The position numbers and the translations under genes were made by a program. Under the pieces are notes generated by a model, which saw only the letters and a list, made by a program, of their open reading frames with translations, was not told the DNA's origin and did no database searches. This document shows positions 49,970-51,849 of a stretch of 51,849 nucleotides of DNA, one piece after another. This DNA comes from an uncultured Candidatus Competibacteraceae bacterium (GTDB lineage: Bacteria; Pseudomonadota; Gammaproteobacteria; Competibacterales; Competibacteraceae), in assembly GCA_903879705.1 (NCBI GenBank), contig CAIRMO010000012.1, forward strand, positions 1-51,849. The letters run 5' to 3'. How positions within the stretch are numbered: the stretch's first letter is position 1; every line of letters starts with the position of its first letter.

Positions 49970-51433
49970 CTACAGCGCCTTGCCCGCCCAATACTCCGGA
50001 TTCAAATTATCGGGCCGGGCCGCCGCCAGCACCGCTGCCGCACTGGGCTTCGCCTGCAACCCGTGTCTCATCCGCATCAACTGCCGACGCCGTTCCATTT
50101 CGGGGCGCTGGAACCCGGTGGCGCACAGTCCCTCCAGATTTTGTAAATTACCCTGACCGGCCTGATAACTGGACATCAGAATCAGCGCTTCATAGTGATC
50201 GATCAGCATGGCAGTCAACCAGGGTTTGAATTCCTTACCCGGTTCGATGTCCTCAAAGGCGGCGCTGGCCGGGAGAAACGGCTCCTCAAGCGAGGAATAA
50301 CCGGGCTGGGTCGCCAACTGGTAGGCCCGGCCAATCAAATCCAGCGCCTGCCGCCGTTCTCCCAATTCCTGAGCGATGCGCGCCGCAGTGCTGACCCGAA
50401 ACGGCGTTGGGGCCTGTTTACACACCGCCAGCACCCGTTTATAGGCCGCCTTCAGCGCAGCATGGCGCACGGTGGCCGAATGCGCGGGATCATGGGCGAC
50501 GCCATAGAGCGCCAGCGCCGTCTCATACTCGGCGCGGCCCAAACCGGCGGCCCGCTCGGCATCCGTCAGCCACGCTGAACGAAAAGCGCGGGCAAATGGC
50601 CGCTGGGTCAACTCCTCCCGCCACCATGCCCCCGGCGTCATGGCCGGCAATTCCGGATCATTACCCTCGCTCAACACCCCGCCCGCCACCAACGCCACCG
50701 CCCGATCCGCTTTGCAGCAGAACAGATTGAGCAGATAGGGATAGTCCCGACCGGCTTGGAACGGCTCCAGCAAATCCAGCCCCGGCACCAAGCGATAGCT
50801 GGCATAACCGATCCCGGCAAAACAATCGATTAAACGATCGTTCATCTTGTCGGTGAAGGCTTCATACATGATCAGCGGGCTTTCGTGGTTCAGGAAGGTC
50901 ATCCCGCCGGTCACGATCCGTTCCTCAGCACCCTCAGCATCCATCTTGATGAAATCAATTCCGGCGCAACCCTGCTTAGTGACCAGCCGATCCAGGGTAT
51001 TCAGCGACACTTCCTCGACCGTGTCCGCCGTCTCGCCTTCGCCTAGCAAAGCGTTCTGTTCCGGGTCGCGCTCCAAGCGCAGGCGGGCCGTCCCCACCTG
51101 ATCCGACAAGGCCGCCTGAATCAGGGTAACTTGGGCAAAGTCATTCAGCGCCAGGCTTTCCCGCAAATGCGCCGCGGTATTGCTGCACGGCTCCACCGCC
51201 CACACCCGGCCTGCCGCGCCCACCGCCCGAGCCATCGCTGTGGTGTACAGCCCATAGTTGGCGCCGATGTCGATCACCCGCATCCCGGGCCGCAGATAAC
51301 CCCGCAAAAACTTGATTTCATCCTCAAACCAATCCTCCTGTTCCCGCAACACATACGGCGTCATGTACTGCACGGAGTCGGGCACCGACATCAAGACATC
51401 GCCCTTTACACGGATCACAGCGCTCTCATTCAC
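49970..51433 (-). CDS. FkbM family methyltransferase with C-terminal helical extension
   Basis: 487 residues from GTG 51433, chosen because GAGGAG lies 8 nt upstream; the frame is open 58 codons further but that part is repeat-derived. The FkbM core at ~35-260 has MRVIDIGANYGLYTTAMARA near 51-70, VWAVEPCSNTAAHL near 75-88, VSLNTLDRL, GIDFIKMDAEGAEERIVTGG near 155-180 and PLIMYEAF. A further ~220 residues follow, with Ala/Leu-rich helices including ALKAAYKRVLAVCKQAPTPF and AQELGERRQALDLIGRAYQL, a TPR-like pattern. FkbM enzymes O-methylate sugars or peptides. The GC-rich codon use matches the backbone. Confidence 0.87.
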   Translation of the reverse strand: MNESAVIRVKGDVLMSVPDSVQYMTPYVLREQEDWFEDEIKFLRGYLRPGMRVIDIGANYGLYTTAMARAVGAAGRVWAVEPCSNTAAHLRESLALNDFAQVTLIQAALSDQVGTARLRLERDPEQNALLGEGETADTVEEVSLNTLDRLVTKQGCAGIDFIKMDAEGAEERIVTGGMTFLNHESPLIMYEAFTDKMNDRLIDCFAGIGYASYRLVPGLDLLEPFQAGRDYPYLLNLFCCKADRAVALVAGGVLSEGNDPELPAMTPGAWWREELTQRPFARAFRSAWLTDAERAAGLGRAEYETALALYGVAHDPAHSATVRHAALKAAYKRVLAVCKQAPTPFRVSTAARIAQELGERRQALDLIGRAYQLATQPGYSSLEEPFLPASAAFEDIEPGKEFKPWLTAMLIDHYEALILMSSYQAGQGNLQNLEGLCATGFQRPEMERRRQLMRMRHGLQAKPSAAAVLAAARPDNLNPEYWAGKAL

Positions 51434-51489
51434 TACGGTATCTCCTCGATATATGGCTTGATCATTATAATGGCTTAAACATAGCCCGC

Positions 51490-51524
51490 TGACCCCCTCT
51501 CCCCCATGAATGGAGGAGAGGGGA
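51490..51524. repeat. CCCCTCTCC / GGAGAGGGG stem repeat
   Basis: Same class as the repeat inside gspJ (28164-28200), in an intergenic position. It is followed by a half family A unit ending at about 51577. Confidence 0.7.
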
Positions 51525-51609
51525 CTGGACGGTTGCGCCGCTCCAACCTCCGGCCTGACGGCCTGCATCCGGGCTATAGCGATCCGGTTCAAGTTGTGGA
51601 AAAGCACCG

Positions 51610-51698
51610 TAGCCCGGATGCAGCGCAGCGCAATCCGGGGATCGCACGGCCCCCGCCAACGCCCCGGATTCCGGCCTGACGGCCTTCATCCGGGCTAC
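51610..51698. repeat. Family A palindromic repeat
   Basis: 89 bp, GTAGCCCGGATGCAGCGCAG to CATCCGGGCTAC. The 51434-51849 stretch otherwise contains no convincing gene. Confidence 0.88.
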
Positions 51699-51828
51699 AG
51701 CGTCTAGCACGAGTCACTCGCCAAAATCGCCTTCTTCCGCCGTACTGGCCCAATCCGGTGATAAAATCCCGGTCTCGATGTACCGATGAATCGACGACGA
51801 CGGCCAAGCCGCTGGCCGGTCAGGCACC

Positions 51829-51849
51829 GTAGCCCGGATGTAGCGTAGC
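51829..51849. repeat. Family A repeat, cut by the window end
   Basis: GTAGCCCGGATGTAGCGTAG is the left end of another copy. Confidence 0.75.

Noticed and set aside
51589-51807. Minus-strand ORF with a PIN-domain-like RDRDF stretch
   Set aside because: No start signal, most of it lies in a family A repeat, and the similarity is only a few residues.

Overview
The window reads as a chromosome segment of a Gram-negative bacterium, most likely a gammaproteobacterium. Supporting signs are a complete type II secretion (T2SS) gene set in the order used by Xanthomonas xps loci, a Wzm/Wzt-type polysaccharide locus, SD-led genes with some TTG/GTG starts, and dense intergenic palindromes beginning GTAGCCCGGATG and ending CATCCGGGCTAC. 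A Competibacter-like or Chromatiales-like host is a guess from gene style only. No rRNA, tRNA or CRISPR array was seen.

Layout. 0.1-1.5 kb: an insertion-element end and a CorB/CorC-type membrane protein. 1.5-4.5 kb (minus): a WbpM/CapD-type sugar dehydratase and a WecA-type initiating transferase. 4.5-22.1 kb (plus, visibly more AT-rich): a surface-polysaccharide island with Wzm/Wzt ABC exporter, a 1242-residue sulfotransferase/coiled-coil/two-glycosyltransferase fusion, methyltransferases, a second sulfotransferase, WecB, several glycosyltransferases, and GtrB-, GtrA- and GtrII-like proteins that together resemble a dispersed O-antigen glucosylation set. The island is split near 15.9-17.2 kb by a decayed IS3-family element containing a 109-bp MITE, a second MITE copy and an IS630-like remnant. 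22.2-23.9 kb: a GC-rich glycosyltransferase and a methyltransferase.

23.9-31.9 kb: gspE-F-G-H-I-J-K-L-M plus a GspC/XpsN-like gene, tightly packed. 32.0-37.5 kb: a large TPR/GT41 (O-GlcNAc transferase, SPINDLY-type) protein on the minus strand, an FkbM-like methyltransferase and another methyltransferase lie between the main T2SS operon and the lipoprotein secretin gene gspD (37.95-40.1 kb). 40.1-46.3 kb: four toxin-antitoxin-like modules (BrnT/BrnA, UPF0175/Fic, DUF4258/MqsA-like, HicB/HicA), three with a visible inactivating lesion, set among repeats, plus a 517-residue secreted protein of unknown function. 46.4-51.8 kb: a 124-bp MITE with 9-bp target duplication inside a palindromic repeat, an Rpn/DUF4351 protein, a GT-A/sulfotransferase fusion, and an FkbM methyltransferase with a long C-terminal extension.

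How it may work together (inference): lipid-linked glycan is started by the WecA-like enzyme, built and decorated (methyl, sulfate, side-branch glucose) by the island enzymes and exported by Wzm/Wzt. The T2SS moves folded proteins across the outer membrane, and the GT41 and FkbM genes wedged between its operon and its secretin suggest a link between secretion and glycosylation of the cargo or machinery. The secreted 517-residue protein is a candidate cargo. The 3' half is a repeat-rich, recombinogenic zone accumulating decayed accessory modules.
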